Counted from the first letter of the stretch, positions 8,439-17,155 are shown. The stretch: DNA of 61,140 nt from an uncultured Flavobacteriaceae bacterium (GCA_905479475.1 CAJQMT010000022.1:1-61140); one strand, 5' to 3'. The notes: generated from the letters alone by a model not told the origin. Program-made: numbers and translations.

Positions 8439-8528
8439 ATGCCAAGTGGTAAAAAAAGAAAGAGAGCAAAAATCTCTACGCACAAACGTAAAAAAAGAGC
8501 AAGAGCTAACAGACACAAGAAAAAGTAA
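8439..8528 (+). CDS. 29-residue basic protein, mS38/COX24-like family
   Basis: ATG at 8439 opens a 30-codon frame: MPSGKKRKRAKISTHKRKKR, then ARANRHKKK and stop. Seventeen of the 29 residues are Lys or Arg. Very similar short proteins are conserved across Bacteroidetes, and to my knowledge they are placed in the AURKAIP1/COX24 C-terminal domain family, the family of mitochondrial ribosomal protein mS38. A role on the small ribosomal subunit is therefore likely, though not proven here. It sits between HU and RNase G, and its stop codon lies inside a strong terminator hairpin. Standard gene finders often miss it because of its size. Confidence 0.85.
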   Translation: MPSGKKRKRAKISTHKRKKRARANRHKKK

Positions 8529-8554
8529 GAATATCTTACTTTTTCTTTGTTGTT
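8517..8554 (+). terminator. Terminator overlapping the end of the 29-residue gene
   Basis: A perfect 13-bp stem (8517-8529 with 8535-8547) with a 5-base loop is followed by TTGTTGTTTTT. The left arm contains the last codons and the stop (8526-8528), so coding sequence doubles as the terminator arm. Confidence 0.85.
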
Positions 8555-8579
8555 TTTGCAACAATCGTTCATTGAAACT

Positions 8580-8661
8580 GAAATTTTAAAAATTAAAATT
8601 TCACCGGGTATTATACCCTGTATTAAATTTAATCCATCTATGTAAGAATCTGGTATTCTTA
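8580..8661 (+). promoter_or_regulatory. Three successive hairpins upstream of RNase G
   Basis: In the 155-base gap before rng I see three small inverted repeats in a row: GAAATTTTA/TAAAATTTC (8580-8602, 9 bp), GGGTA/TACCC (8606-8618, 5 bp) and TAAGAAT/ATTCTTA (8643-8661, 7 bp). None has a T-tract. They may form a structured 5' leader of the rng mRNA. No clear TAnnTTTG box is visible in this gap. Confidence 0.45.
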
Positions 8662-8683
8662 TGTAGTATAAAAACTATTCGGA

Positions 8684-10207
8684 ATGAAACTAGAATTGAT
8701 TATCCGTTCAAATTCATCTGATATTGATTTTGCTCTACTCAAAGATGGGAAACTTATTGAATTTAACAACGAAACAAACAACAACAAATTCTCTGTCGGC
8801 GATATCTTTTTGGCGAAGACAGGTAAAATTTTGACGGGGCTCAATGCTTCGTTTGTAAATGTTGGATATCCCAAAGATGGTTTTTTACATTACCATGATT
8901 TAGGACCTCATGTTCAATCGTTGAATAAGTTCATTAAAAAAGTAAGCACAGGTAAATACAAAGATTACACTTTAAAAAACTTCCAATTTGAAAAAGAAAT
9001 TAACAAAAACGGAAGTATCGATCAAGTTCTTAAAACAAAACAAAATGTACTCGTACAAGTTGTGAAAGAACCCATATCTACAAAAGGCCCTAGAATTAGT
9101 TCAGAAATTTCTATTGCTGGTAGGTATTTAGTTTTGGTACCATTCTCCAAAAGAGTATCGGTTTCTCAAAAAATAGCAGACCCAAAAGAAAAAGACCGCT
9201 TGAAGCGTCTTGCAAAAAGCATTAAACCTGCTGGATTTGGGGTTATCTTGAGAACTGTTGCACAAGGAAAAAAAGTAGCCGAACTAGACAAAGATTTACA
9301 AAACTCACTCGATCGTTGGAAACAAATGTGCGGGCAACTAGCCAACACAAATACTCCTACAAAAGTATTGAGTGAATTGAACAGAGCCTCCTCTATTTTA
9401 AGAGATGTTTTGAACGAATCTTTTACAAGTATTGTTACAAATGATGACGCATTGTTTCAGGAAATCAACGATTATTTGTTGGAAATCTATCCTGAAAAAC
9501 AATCTATTTTGAAACTGCATAGTTCCAAGACACCTATTTTTGAAAAATACGGTATCGAAAGACAGATCAAATCTGCTTTTGGAAAAACAGTATCAATGAG
9601 TAAAGGTGCATATTTAGTGATAGAACACACCGAAGCGCTTCATGTCGTTGATGTAAATAGCGGAAATAGATCCAACAAGGCAAATTCTCAAGAACAGAAT
9701 GCCTTAGAGGTCAATTTAATTGCTGCTACAGAAATCGCAAGACAATTGCGGTTAAGAGACATGGGAGGAATTATTGTGGTTGATTTTATCGATTTGCATT
9801 CCAATGAAAATCGTCAAAAATTGTACGATCACTTGAAAGCTGAAATGGCTCTTGACAGAACAAAGCACAAAATATTACCTCCGAGTAAGTTTGGACTTGT
9901 GCAAATTACAAGGCAGCGCGTTCGTTCAGAAATGAACATCAAAACAAAAGAACCGAATCCAAACGTAAATGGAGAAGTAGAAGCGCCTATTGTACTGATA
10001 GACAAACTACAAGTAGAACTGAATCGAATAATGGCAAGTAGAAATAAAAACAAAAAACTGACACTACACGTGCACCCTTTTGTAGCTTCCTACTTGAAAA
10101 AAGGAATCATATCTGAACAAATAAAATGGTTCTTAAAACACAAAAAGTGGATCAAAGTATTACCAAGAGATGCTTATCAATATTTGCAGTATCGATTTAA
10201 ATATTGA
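8684..10207 (+). CDS. rng: Ribonuclease G (RNase E/G family)
   Basis: This 507-residue endoribonuclease acts in rRNA and mRNA processing. An S1-like domain occupies roughly residues 35-125 (VGDIFLAKTGKILTGLNASFVNVGYPKDGFLHYHDL), split around an insertion as in RNase E. The catalytic metal-binding Asp residues are in HVVDVNSGNRS (Asp about 323) and GIIVVDFIDLHSNENR (Asp about 367). The Zn-link motif CPxCxG that joins dimers in E. coli RNase E/G is absent: after LVQITRQRVRSEM comes an Asn/Pro/Glu stretch with no Cys. That is my reading of Bacteroidetes homologues generally. The long RNase E scaffold tail is also absent. The gene ends at a strong bidirectional terminator. Confidence 0.95.
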   Translation: MKLELIIRSNSSDIDFALLKDGKLIEFNNETNNNKFSVGDIFLAKTGKILTGLNASFVNVGYPKDGFLHYHDLGPHVQSLNKFIKKVSTGKYKDYTLKNFQFEKEINKNGSIDQVLKTKQNVLVQVVKEPISTKGPRISSEISIAGRYLVLVPFSKRVSVSQKIADPKEKDRLKRLAKSIKPAGFGVILRTVAQGKKVAELDKDLQNSLDRWKQMCGQLANTNTPTKVLSELNRASSILRDVLNESFTSIVTNDDALFQEINDYLLEIYPEKQSILKLHSSKTPIFEKYGIERQIKSAFGKTVSMSKGAYLVIEHTEALHVVDVNSGNRSNKANSQEQNALEVNLIAATEIARQLRLRDMGGIIVVDFIDLHSNENRQKLYDHLKAEMALDRTKHKILPPSKFGLVQITRQRVRSEMNIKTKEPNPNVNGEVEAPIVLIDKLQVELNRIMASRNKNKKLTLHVHPFVASYLKKGIISEQIKWFLKHKKWIKVLPRDAYQYLQYRFKY

Positions 10208-10236
10208 TGCTGTGAGTATTAGCAAAACACATATCT

Positions 10237-10275
10237 AAAAAAAGCGCCTCATCATTACGATGAGGCGCTTTTTTA
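10237..10275 (+). terminator. Bidirectional terminator between rng and the MORN-like gene
   Basis: AAAAAAGCGCCTCAT (10238-10252) pairs with ATGAGGCGCTTTTTT (10260-10274) over a 7-base loop, flanked by A and T tracts. It serves the two convergent genes. Confidence 0.92.
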
Positions 10276-10294
10276 TTTTAAATATTTTTTGTAA

Positions 10295-10669
10295 TTAATT
10301 ATCCGCAATAACCGTTTCACCGCCTTTCCATTCGTTCACACTGGCTATCCTTGAAGCTTCGTAATCCAATTCTAACAATTTGTCTCCTTTCCAGACAAAC
10401 CATTTTCCAACTTTCACTCCTTTGTAATAATGAGCTACGGTAATTTTTTTTCCTTGCTTGTCAAACTGCAACCATTTCCCAGTCAACTTCTTATCCGCAT
10501 CATAAAAGCCTTGTTCTTTGACTTCCCCTGTTTCATAAAATGTCGTCACCTTTACCAAATCACCAACCTTCTCATAAGAAGGGTTCATTGCATTGTTAGC
10601 AACACGCATGTTTTGTGCATTCAAAACAAATGCAAACAGAATCAATACTATTGTCAAAAGCTTTTTCAT
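10295..10669 (-). CDS. Secreted MORN-repeat-like protein
   Basis: This 124-residue protein has a signal peptide (MKKLLTIVLILFAFVLNAQ). Short repeated units then resemble the MORN variant found in YwqK-type proteins: TFYETGEVKEQGFYDADKKLTGKW, LQFDKQGKKITVAHYYKGVKVGKW and FVWKGDKLLELDYE. Such proteins are widespread in Bacteroidetes, and their function is mostly unknown. The database label 'YwqK antitoxin' for this fold is not strong evidence of a toxin system, and no toxin gene is adjacent. It is a single gene facing rng. Confidence 0.8.
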   Translation of the reverse strand: MKKLLTIVLILFAFVLNAQNMRVANNAMNPSYEKVGDLVKVTTFYETGEVKEQGFYDADKKLTGKWLQFDKQGKKITVAHYYKGVKVGKWFVWKGDKLLELDYEASRIASVNEWKGGETVIADN

Positions 10670-10776
10670 AATATATAAGGGGTTAATTGTTATTACACAA
10701 CAAAGATAGGAAATGATTTACAATTAAGCAAAGTTTTGTTAACATTAAGTTAACATTGGGGTTTCTTGGCTCAAAA

Positions 10777-12963
10777 TTAAAAAATCAAACCCAGGCTAAA
10801 AAACCATCTATGAGAGTTCCCTTCTGGAGACCAGGTGTTTACAATTTTTAAGGGACCAATGATTGAGTCATAACCATAGCCCAATGCATAGCCTGATTTG
10901 ATGTTTTGAAATATTTCACCCCTATTGTAGATATCCAAATCGGTTCTTGCAAAATTACCTGTGAAAGAGAGGAGATGGTTCTTCACAATTTTACAGCGAA
11001 ATTCTAGAGTCCCTTTTAAATATGAATTGTTTTCAAAAGACTCGAAATCGTATCCAAAAAGAGCTACATGATTGTTGATCAAATTATCTCCATAACCTCC
11101 CAGAGCAAATTGAAACTGCCCTGAAGTATTTTCTCCACAAGTAGTACCTCCTTCCCCGATGAATTCAATAGAAAACCGATCAAAAAACGTCTTAACAGCT
11201 CCAAATTTCAATTTGATTTGAGAGAACTGGGAAAAATTCTGAGAATAATCTGACGAATCCATGAACCATTTGAATTCTCCATCAACTAGAAATCCATCGG
11301 TTGGAAAATAACTACGATCGTAGGTGTCTAGTTTGATATATGTTATGGAATTTAAATAATGGCTTTTTTCGAAAAATGTGGTCAATTCTCCGAAAGCATC
11401 TGAGCGCATTTCTAGAAATTTATGCTCTAGCCCCAAGCCTACAGCAAACTTTTTGTTGTAGTTGGCTTGTATATATGCCTGACTTGTGATATCTCTAAAT
11501 ATCTTATTTATTTGCTTTACAACTGCTCCATCGTAACGAACATCAATACGAAATTGATTAAATCTAGAGTTTACTCCATAGCTGGTATAAAAACCATTGT
11601 CTACAAAATAATTCAAATCGGCACGGATATTATCTCCAGCAACAAGATCGAAAGAAAAAATATCATTCTTTTGTAGCAGATGTTTTTGTGTAAAATTCAA
11701 CAGCAAACCGCTTTTATAAATTGGATCGTAATTCAACCCTAATTTAAAATAAGAAGCGACTTCATTTTCGTCCATTTGTAATGAAAGAAGATACGAGTCC
11801 TTTTTCGACGGGGTCAATTTGTACTGGATCAAATCAAAATCATCTGCTGAAGAAAGACCTCCAATCTTTTCATCCAATTCAGTGTAGGTAACAACATCCC
11901 CTTTTTGAAGTTTCAATTTACCTAAAATAAAAGATCTTGAATAATTTTTCAACACAGCGGTTTTAAAATTCGAAAGTGTGTATTTTTTGACTTTCTCTTT
12001 TTCTTTCAAAATTGGTCTTACTTTCTGCAAATTTGCAATTTTTTCAAATGCCTCTTCTCTAAGGATTGCAGCGTCCTCTCCAATGTCGATAATTTCGTCA
12101 ACACGATCAAAAGAAGTCACCGAAAAACCTTCAAAATCAGGAGCTACATGAATATTCAATGCACTAAGTTTTTCATCGTCCTTGGCATACATTTGAAAAT
12201 TCACAATTTGGTTCAGAATATCTACAGCTGAATTAACATCTTCTTTGGACTCCAATTCTCCTTGAACATCTACACCAATAATAATGTCTACTCCTTTTTT
12301 ACGCATTTCCAATACCGGGAAATTGTCCGAAATACCGCCATCAATATATGCAACTCCTTCGTATACCATAGGATTTAATAAAGTTGGTAAGGAAGCACTT
12401 GCTCTTACAGCTGCTGCCAAAGAGCCTTGCTCAAACACTTTGGGTTTTCCGGTTTCTAAATTCGTTGCAATACAAAAAAAGGGAATTGGCAATTGTTGAA
12501 AATTAGCAATGGTATTGACCGACTCGAAAAGCGTATTCAAACCGTTATAGATACGCTGCCCTGTCGCTATTGCTTTTGGCAAACTAATTTTTCCTTTACG
12601 TATAGGAAAAGTCAGTATTGTTTTTTCTCCATACTGCTTTTCAAAAAATGAAGATTGAGCTCTTGAAAGCTTGTCTTGTAACAGCTCCGGAAAATCTATG
12701 GATTTAATTATAGAATCTATCTCTCTTGCTGAGTAACCGGAAGCATACAAGCCTCCAACTACTGCACCCATACTTGTTCCTGCTATATAATCCAATTTCA
12801 CCCCCGTAGCTTCCAAAACTTTTAACACGCCAATGTGAGCAAATCCTTTGGCACCACCACCACTCAAAACTAAACCAACTTTCGGCGGCTTATCAACAGC
12901 AATACCTTGTGAAAACGAGAAGAAACTCGCCATCACTATAAAAAGGAAAACAATTCGATTCAT
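10777..12963 (-). CDS. Patatin-like phospholipase with outer-membrane barrel
   Basis: This is a 728-residue protein with a signal peptide (MNRIVFLFIVMASFFSFSQG). The patatin domain starts at about residue 28: oxyanion loop GGGAKG (35-40), nucleophile GTSMG (Ser about 64) and catalytic Asp in YIDGGISDNFP. Residues 330-420 look like a POTRA domain (FILGKLKLQKGDVVTYTELDEKI). The C-terminal half is a Bam/Omp85-type barrel ending GLIF, with aromatic final strands. The layout matches type Vd (PlpD-like) surface phospholipases, so it probably acts at the outer membrane on lipids. The start was set at MNRIV because the upstream eight codons are not part of a signal peptide. The 112 bases before uvrC hold nothing clear. 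Confidence 0.92.
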   Translation of the reverse strand: MNRIVFLFIVMASFFSFSQGIAVDKPPKVGLVLSGGGAKGFAHIGVLKVLEATGVKLDYIAGTSMGAVVGGLYASGYSAREIDSIIKSIDFPELLQDKLSRAQSSFFEKQYGEKTILTFPIRKGKISLPKAIATGQRIYNGLNTLFESVNTIANFQQLPIPFFCIATNLETGKPKVFEQGSLAAAVRASASLPTLLNPMVYEGVAYIDGGISDNFPVLEMRKKGVDIIIGVDVQGELESKEDVNSAVDILNQIVNFQMYAKDDEKLSALNIHVAPDFEGFSVTSFDRVDEIIDIGEDAAILREEAFEKIANLQKVRPILKEKEKVKKYTLSNFKTAVLKNYSRSFILGKLKLQKGDVVTYTELDEKIGGLSSADDFDLIQYKLTPSKKDSYLLSLQMDENEVASYFKLGLNYDPIYKSGLLLNFTQKHLLQKNDIFSFDLVAGDNIRADLNYFVDNGFYTSYGVNSRFNQFRIDVRYDGAVVKQINKIFRDITSQAYIQANYNKKFAVGLGLEHKFLEMRSDAFGELTTFFEKSHYLNSITYIKLDTYDRSYFPTDGFLVDGEFKWFMDSSDYSQNFSQFSQIKLKFGAVKTFFDRFSIEFIGEGGTTCGENTSGQFQFALGGYGDNLINNHVALFGYDFESFENNSYLKGTLEFRCKIVKNHLLSFTGNFARTDLDIYNRGEIFQNIKSGYALGYGYDSIIGPLKIVNTWSPEGNSHRWFFSLGLIF

Positions 12964-13075
12964 ACTTTTTTTTATAAAGATACACAAACAATATAAAATA
13001 AAATCCCTTCTAAAAACACAAAAGAATTCATCGTATTAACGTGTTCGGAAGGACGAAAATTTCTTTTAGAAAAAA

Positions 13076-14863
13076 CTACTTATTAAAAAAATCAACTACT
13101 TTTTTCGCTCGAGACTCTCCAATAACAGACACAAGACTATCCAAACTCGCAGTCTTTACCCTTTTTACAGATTTATAGTATTGCAGCAAAGTCTCAATGG
13201 TCTGCTTGCCTATCCCTGGAATCAGTTCTAACTCAGATTTGATAGCATCTTTACTTCTTCTGTTCCGATGATGCGTAATGCCAAATCGATGCGCCTCATT
13301 TCTCAAGAACTGAATTATTTTCAAAGTTTCTGAGGTCTTATCTAGGTACATTGGAATTGGATCCTCTGGATAATAAATCTCTTCCAATCGTTTTGCGATC
13401 CCAATAATTGCAATTTTCCCTCTCAAGCCCAAAACGTCGAGACTTTTTAGAGCGGATGACAATTGTCCTTTTCCTCCATCGATGACAATCAACTGAGGCA
13501 AGCTTTCACCCTCTTCAACCAGCCGTTTGTAACGACGAAAAACCACTTCTTCCATCGAAGCAAAATCATCAGGACCCTCTACTGTTTTGATATTAAAATT
13601 TCGATATTCTTTTTTACTTGGTTTGCCATCTCTAAAAACAACACAAGCAGCCACAGGATAGGTTCCTTGGATATTTGAGTTATCAAAACATTCAATATGT
13701 CTCGGCTCTGAAGAAAGCCTTAAGTCTTTTTGCATCTGGGCCATGATCCGCTTTACATGACGATCAGGATCTATAATTTGAATTTGTTTGAAACGGTCTT
13801 GCCTGTAATATTTTGCATTGCGTTCTGAAAGCTCTACAATTCTTTTTTTGTCTCCCAACTTGGGTACAGTCACTTTTAGGTCCCCTCCCAAATCTACCGG
13901 AAAAGGAACGTAAATCTCTGGTGAATTGGCATTGAACTTCTGACGAATTTCCACAATCGACAATTCCAACAATTCTTTGTCTGTTTCCTCTAATTTTTTC
14001 TTTATCTCAGAAGTATGAGACTGTACAATTGCCCCATTAGATATTTTGAAAAAATTCACGTAGCCATAGCTTTCATCAGAAATAATCGAAAAAACATCGA
14101 CATTGTTAATAGAAGGATTCACAACGGTTGACCTGGACTGGTAATTTTGTAACAAATCCAGTTTTTCTTTGATTTTTTGCGCCTCTTCAAACTTCATCTC
14201 CTCGGAAAAAACAAGCATTTTATTTCGAAATTTCTCAAGCGATGCTTTAAAATTTCCTTTGATAATATTTCGGATAGCCTTGACATCTTCTAAATAAGCC
14301 GTCTCTGATTGAAAATCTTCACAAGGACCCTGACAATTTCCGATATGATAATCCAGACATACTTTGAATTTGTGGCTTTCTATATTTTTTTCACTCAACA
14401 AAAAATTACAACTTCGCAACTGATAAAGCTCCTTGATCAAATCCAAAAGCACCTTTGCAGTCTTTATAGAAGTATAGGGTCCAAAATATTCGGACCCATC
14501 TTTGATTACTTTTCTCGTCAAAAAAATTCTTGGAAAGCGCTCTTTCTTAATACAGATCCACGGATATGTCTTGTCGTCTTTCAGCATGACATTATAGCGC
14601 GGTTGGTATTTTTTTATCAAGTTGTTTTCTAACAAAAGAGCATCGGTCTCGGTAGCCACAACGATATGCTTGACTGTTCTTATTTTACTGACCAATACAC
14701 GTGTTTTTCCACTCTCTTGATTTTTATTAAAATAAGAAGAAACTCTTTTTTTTAAATTTTTGGCCTTGCCAATATATAAGAGCTGTTCATTTTTATCATA
14801 ATATTGATAAACCCCTGGAGAACTGGGTAGCGTTTGAACTTGAATCTTTAAAGGCTCGTGCAT
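13076..14863 (-). CDS. uvrC: Excinuclease ABC subunit C
   Basis: This 595-residue protein makes the dual incision in nucleotide excision repair. The GIY-YIG nuclease is at residues 10-95 (PSSPGVYQYYDKNEQLLYIGKAKNLKKRV). The Cys-containing segment CLDYHIGNCQGPCE follows, then the UVR (UvrB-binding) motif near residue 205 (EEMKFEEAQKIKEKLDLL). The RNase H-like 3' incision domain comes next (HIECFDNSNIQGTYPVAACVVF, LIVIDGGKGQLSSAL), with terminal helix-hairpin-helix motifs (LELIPGIGKQTIETLLQYYKSV). All domains are complete. It is divergent from the 5-formyl-THF cyclo-ligase gene. Confidence 0.97.
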   Translation of the reverse strand: MHEPLKIQVQTLPSSPGVYQYYDKNEQLLYIGKAKNLKKRVSSYFNKNQESGKTRVLVSKIRTVKHIVVATETDALLLENNLIKKYQPRYNVMLKDDKTYPWICIKKERFPRIFLTRKVIKDGSEYFGPYTSIKTAKVLLDLIKELYQLRSCNFLLSEKNIESHKFKVCLDYHIGNCQGPCEDFQSETAYLEDVKAIRNIIKGNFKASLEKFRNKMLVFSEEMKFEEAQKIKEKLDLLQNYQSRSTVVNPSINNVDVFSIISDESYGYVNFFKISNGAIVQSHTSEIKKKLEETDKELLELSIVEIRQKFNANSPEIYVPFPVDLGGDLKVTVPKLGDKKRIVELSERNAKYYRQDRFKQIQIIDPDRHVKRIMAQMQKDLRLSSEPRHIECFDNSNIQGTYPVAACVVFRDGKPSKKEYRNFNIKTVEGPDDFASMEEVVFRRYKRLVEEGESLPQLIVIDGGKGQLSSALKSLDVLGLRGKIAIIGIAKRLEEIYYPEDPIPMYLDKTSETLKIIQFLRNEAHRFGITHHRNRRSKDAIKSELELIPGIGKQTIETLLQYYKSVKRVKTASLDSLVSVIGESRAKKVVDFFNK

Positions 14864-14912
14864 GAACTAAAATGTGCTTTGAAAAATTGAGGACATTATC
14901 TTGGGTCCCTCG

Positions 14913-14939
14913 CAAATTTAAAAAAAAATGAATGAGCAA
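14913..14939 (-). promoter_or_regulatory. Promoter of uvrC
   Basis: Minus strand TTG (14939-14937), 16 bases, TAAATTTG (14920-14913). The -7 box is perfect and the spacer is slightly short. It lies 50 bases before the uvrC ATG. Confidence 0.6.
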
Positions 14940-15002
14940 TCGTTATTTTGACCCACAACAAAAAAAACAACGCTCTACTTGCTGATGAACTCAATACAAG
15001 CT

Positions 15003-15034
15003 TTTGTCTATTGACTAAAAATATTCTTACTTTG
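15003..15034 (+). promoter_or_regulatory. Promoter of the 5-formyl-THF cyclo-ligase gene
   Basis: TTTG (15003-15006), 20 bases, TTACTTTG (15027-15034), with one mismatch to TAnnTTTG. It ends 16 bases before the ATG. Confidence 0.5.
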
Positions 15035-15050
15035 CAATTCAATCCGTCCC

Positions 15051-15608
15051 ATGTTTAAAAAAGAACTCCGAAAAAAATACAAAACCATTCGAAACAGGCT
15101 TTCTACTTCTGAAATAGAAGACAAAAGCATCGCCATTGCCAATCAACTTCTCAAAGTAGAGGTTTGGAACCATTTGTATTTTCATTTGTATCTCACCATA
15201 CAAGAACAAAAAGAAATAGACACCACTCATATTTTAAACATTTTGTTTGCAAAAAATAAAGAAATTGTCGTGTCAAAATCTGATTTTAATACTGGAGAAA
15301 TGATGCATTTTTTAATGACTGAAAACACTCGTTTTATAAAAAACAATTACGGAATCCCAGAACCCAAAGACGGTATTGAAGTTCCTGTTTCAAAATTGGA
15401 AGTGGTTTTTGTTCCGCTACTCGCATTTGACAAAAAAGGAAACAGAGTTGGCTATGGCAAAGGATTTTACGATCGTTTCTTAAAAAAAACCAATGCTTTA
15501 AAAATAGGCCTTTCTTTTTTTGAAGCAGAAGACCTCGTCAAAGACTCCGAAAAACACGATATTCGTTTGGATTATTGCATCAGCCCAAAAAAAATATATA
15601 AATTTTAA
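15051..15608 (+). CDS. 5-formyltetrahydrofolate cyclo-ligase
   Basis: This 185-residue enzyme of folate metabolism converts 5-formyl-THF to 5,10-methenyl-THF with ATP. The N-terminus has the substrate-binding basic stretch KKELRKKYKTIRNRLS. The C-terminal signature VFVPLLAFDKKGNRVGYGKGFYDRFL is the phosphate-binding motif of the family. YCISPKKIYKF closes the protein. Length is normal. It faces the broken CRP/FNR regulator, whose last codon is only 6 bases from its stop, and no terminator hairpin separates them. Confidence 0.93.
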   Translation: MFKKELRKKYKTIRNRLSTSEIEDKSIAIANQLLKVEVWNHLYFHLYLTIQEQKEIDTTHILNILFAKNKEIVVSKSDFNTGEMMHFLMTENTRFIKNNYGIPEPKDGIEVPVSKLEVVFVPLLAFDKKGNRVGYGKGFYDRFLKKTNALKIGLSFFEAEDLVKDSEKHDIRLDYCISPKKIYKF

Positions 15609-15614
15609 AGAATT

Positions 15615-16301
15615 TTAGAACCCAAATCCTATTCGCTTCAAAGCAACTCTGTCCATAATTTTTATTTGTTTTCCCTCTAAAGAAATAAGGCGATCATTTT
15701 TTATCTCTGACAACAACCGAATGACAGATTCTGTAGCCGTGCCCACAGCACTCGCAAGTTCAACTCTTGACAATACAACATTGATACACCCATCCTTGTC
15801 TTCTCCAAAAGTTTTGTCTAAAAATAAGAGAGTTTCTGCCAGACGTTCGCGTACTGTTTTTTGAGCCATACTTGCAATGGTTGTATTGGCTTTTTTTAAA
15901 TCATGACACACCACTTTGAACAAGTCTTTTGAAAAGTTTTTATTCTGCTGAAGTGCAGCAAAAATGTTTTGCTTAGGAATGAAACAAGCAGCAACGTCTT
16001 CTTAGGCCAACACAGAAAGACTCACAGGCTCATCCCCCAAAACAGAACGGCAACCTAACATGTCACCATCTTTGATGAATTTAACGATTTGCTCTTTTCC
16101 ATTCGGGCTCAATTTTGTCAACTTACATTTTCCTTTTTTGACACAATAGACACCATTTAAGATAGAACCTTCCTTAAAAATCACATCTCCCTTTTTAAAA
16201 AAAACCTCTCCTTTGTGTTCGGAAATACACTTCAACTCCTGACTACTGAGTGATTTCAAACTACTAATTTCTTTTACGATGCACTGCCGACAATCCCCCA
16301 C
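15615..16301 (-). pseudogene. CRP/FNR-family transcription regulator interrupted by one stop codon
   Basis: Read in one frame, this 687-base stretch encodes a complete CRP/FNR protein except for a single TAA at 16004-16002. The upstream part (99 residues) begins GDCRQCIVKEISSLKSL and contains the cyclic-nucleotide-type beta roll (VFFKKGDVIFKEGSILNGVYCVKKG). The downstream part continues in the same frame with EDVAACFIPKQNIFAAL, the dimer helix, and the HTH (CINVVLSRVELASAVGTATESVIRLLSEI). Related flavobacterial proteins, as I recall them, have Leu-Glu-Asp here, so a TTA-to-TAA change would explain the break. The upstream half starts with GTG, with no ATG available in frame. Either the gene is dead, the two halves are separate peptides, or the base is an error. 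Confidence 0.85.
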
Positions 16302-16422
16302 AGTTAGCTCTTGTTTTGAAAATTAATATAGAATCGGATATTAATAAAACCGCGAAAGATTTGTTTTATTGTGTTACATAAATTCTTCCTAAAAGGATCT
16401 CAAAAAAATGCTTTGTAAAACA

Positions 16423-17052
16423 CTAAGGTTTATACTTCAGCGGAAGGTGGACTACTTTCTTCGTTTCAAAAAAATCTTCCTCAAAAAAATCAGTAAGATC
16501 GTAAAGGTTTGCAGCACGAAACAAAGAAAGTTCTTCCGTTAAATCCCCTCCTTTTAAATATAAAATCCCATTTCTAAGCGAATGCTGTTGCTTTTTCAAA
16601 ATCTTTTTACGTACCCATTTCACAAAATCTGGCATTTGCGTTACCGCACGACTGACGATAAAATCAAATTCTCCTTCGACTTTTTCAGCACGAAGGTGCT
16701 CTGCTTTTACATTTTTTAATCCCAAAGATTCCGCTACTCCCTGAACAACCTTTATTTTTTTTCCTATGGAATCTACCAAATGAAATTCAGTCTCAGGATA
16801 TAAAATTGCTAGAGGAATTCCAGGAAAACCGCCGCCTGTTCCAACATCCAATACTTTAGAGCCCGGGTTGAAGGCTTGTACTTTTGCAATTCCGAGGGAA
16901 TGTAGTACATGTCTCAAATACAATTCGTCAATGTCTTTCCTAGAAATTACATTGATTTTAGCATTCCAATCTTTGTACAAAGTTTCCAACTGTTCGAATT
17001 GAGAAAATTGCAAGGCTGTGAGGTCTGTAAAGTATTTTTTTATGATTTGCAT
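16423..17052 (-). CDS. rsmG: 16S rRNA (guanine527-N7)-methyltransferase
   Basis: This 209-residue SAM-dependent enzyme methylates G527 of 16S rRNA. Motif I of the Rossmann fold is VLDVGTGGGFPGIPLAILYP. The family signature around it is complete: NVISRKDIDELYLRHVLHSLGI before and FIVSRAVTQMPDFVKWVRKK after. The start MQIIKKYFTDL (17052) matches the usual N-terminus better than a longer frame from 17085. It is divergent from the desaturase gene. The 121 bases between it and the broken regulator hold no gene. Confidence 0.95.
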   Translation of the reverse strand: MQIIKKYFTDLTALQFSQFEQLETLYKDWNAKINVISRKDIDELYLRHVLHSLGIAKVQAFNPGSKVLDVGTGGGFPGIPLAILYPETEFHLVDSIGKKIKVVQGVAESLGLKNVKAEHLRAEKVEGEFDFIVSRAVTQMPDFVKWVRKKILKKQQHSLRNGILYLKGGDLTEELSLFRAANLYDLTDFFEEDFFETKKVVHLPLKYKP

Positions 17053-17147
17053 TGTACGAAAATAGATATGTGACAAAAGTAACATCTTTGTTTCACATAC
17101 CTAACAAAATTATTAGCTTTTACACATTCCTTCTTCAAAAAAAGAAC

Positions 17148-17155
17148 TATTTTTG
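17148..17155 (+). promoter_or_regulatory. -7 promoter element of the desaturase gene
   Basis: TATTTTTG fits TAnnTTTG and ends 18 bases before the desaturase ATG. No clear TTG box lies at the right distance upstream. Confidence 0.5.

Noticed and set aside
10295-10669. Antitoxin of a toxin-antitoxin pair (YwqK-type name)
   Set aside because: The protein is secreted by its signal peptide and has no neighbouring toxin; the MORN-like repeat explains the similarity.
16002-16301. Treating the 99-codon half of the CRP/FNR gene as a complete small protein
   Set aside because: The downstream half continues in the same frame with family-typical sequence and has no good start of its own, so one interrupted gene is the simpler reading.
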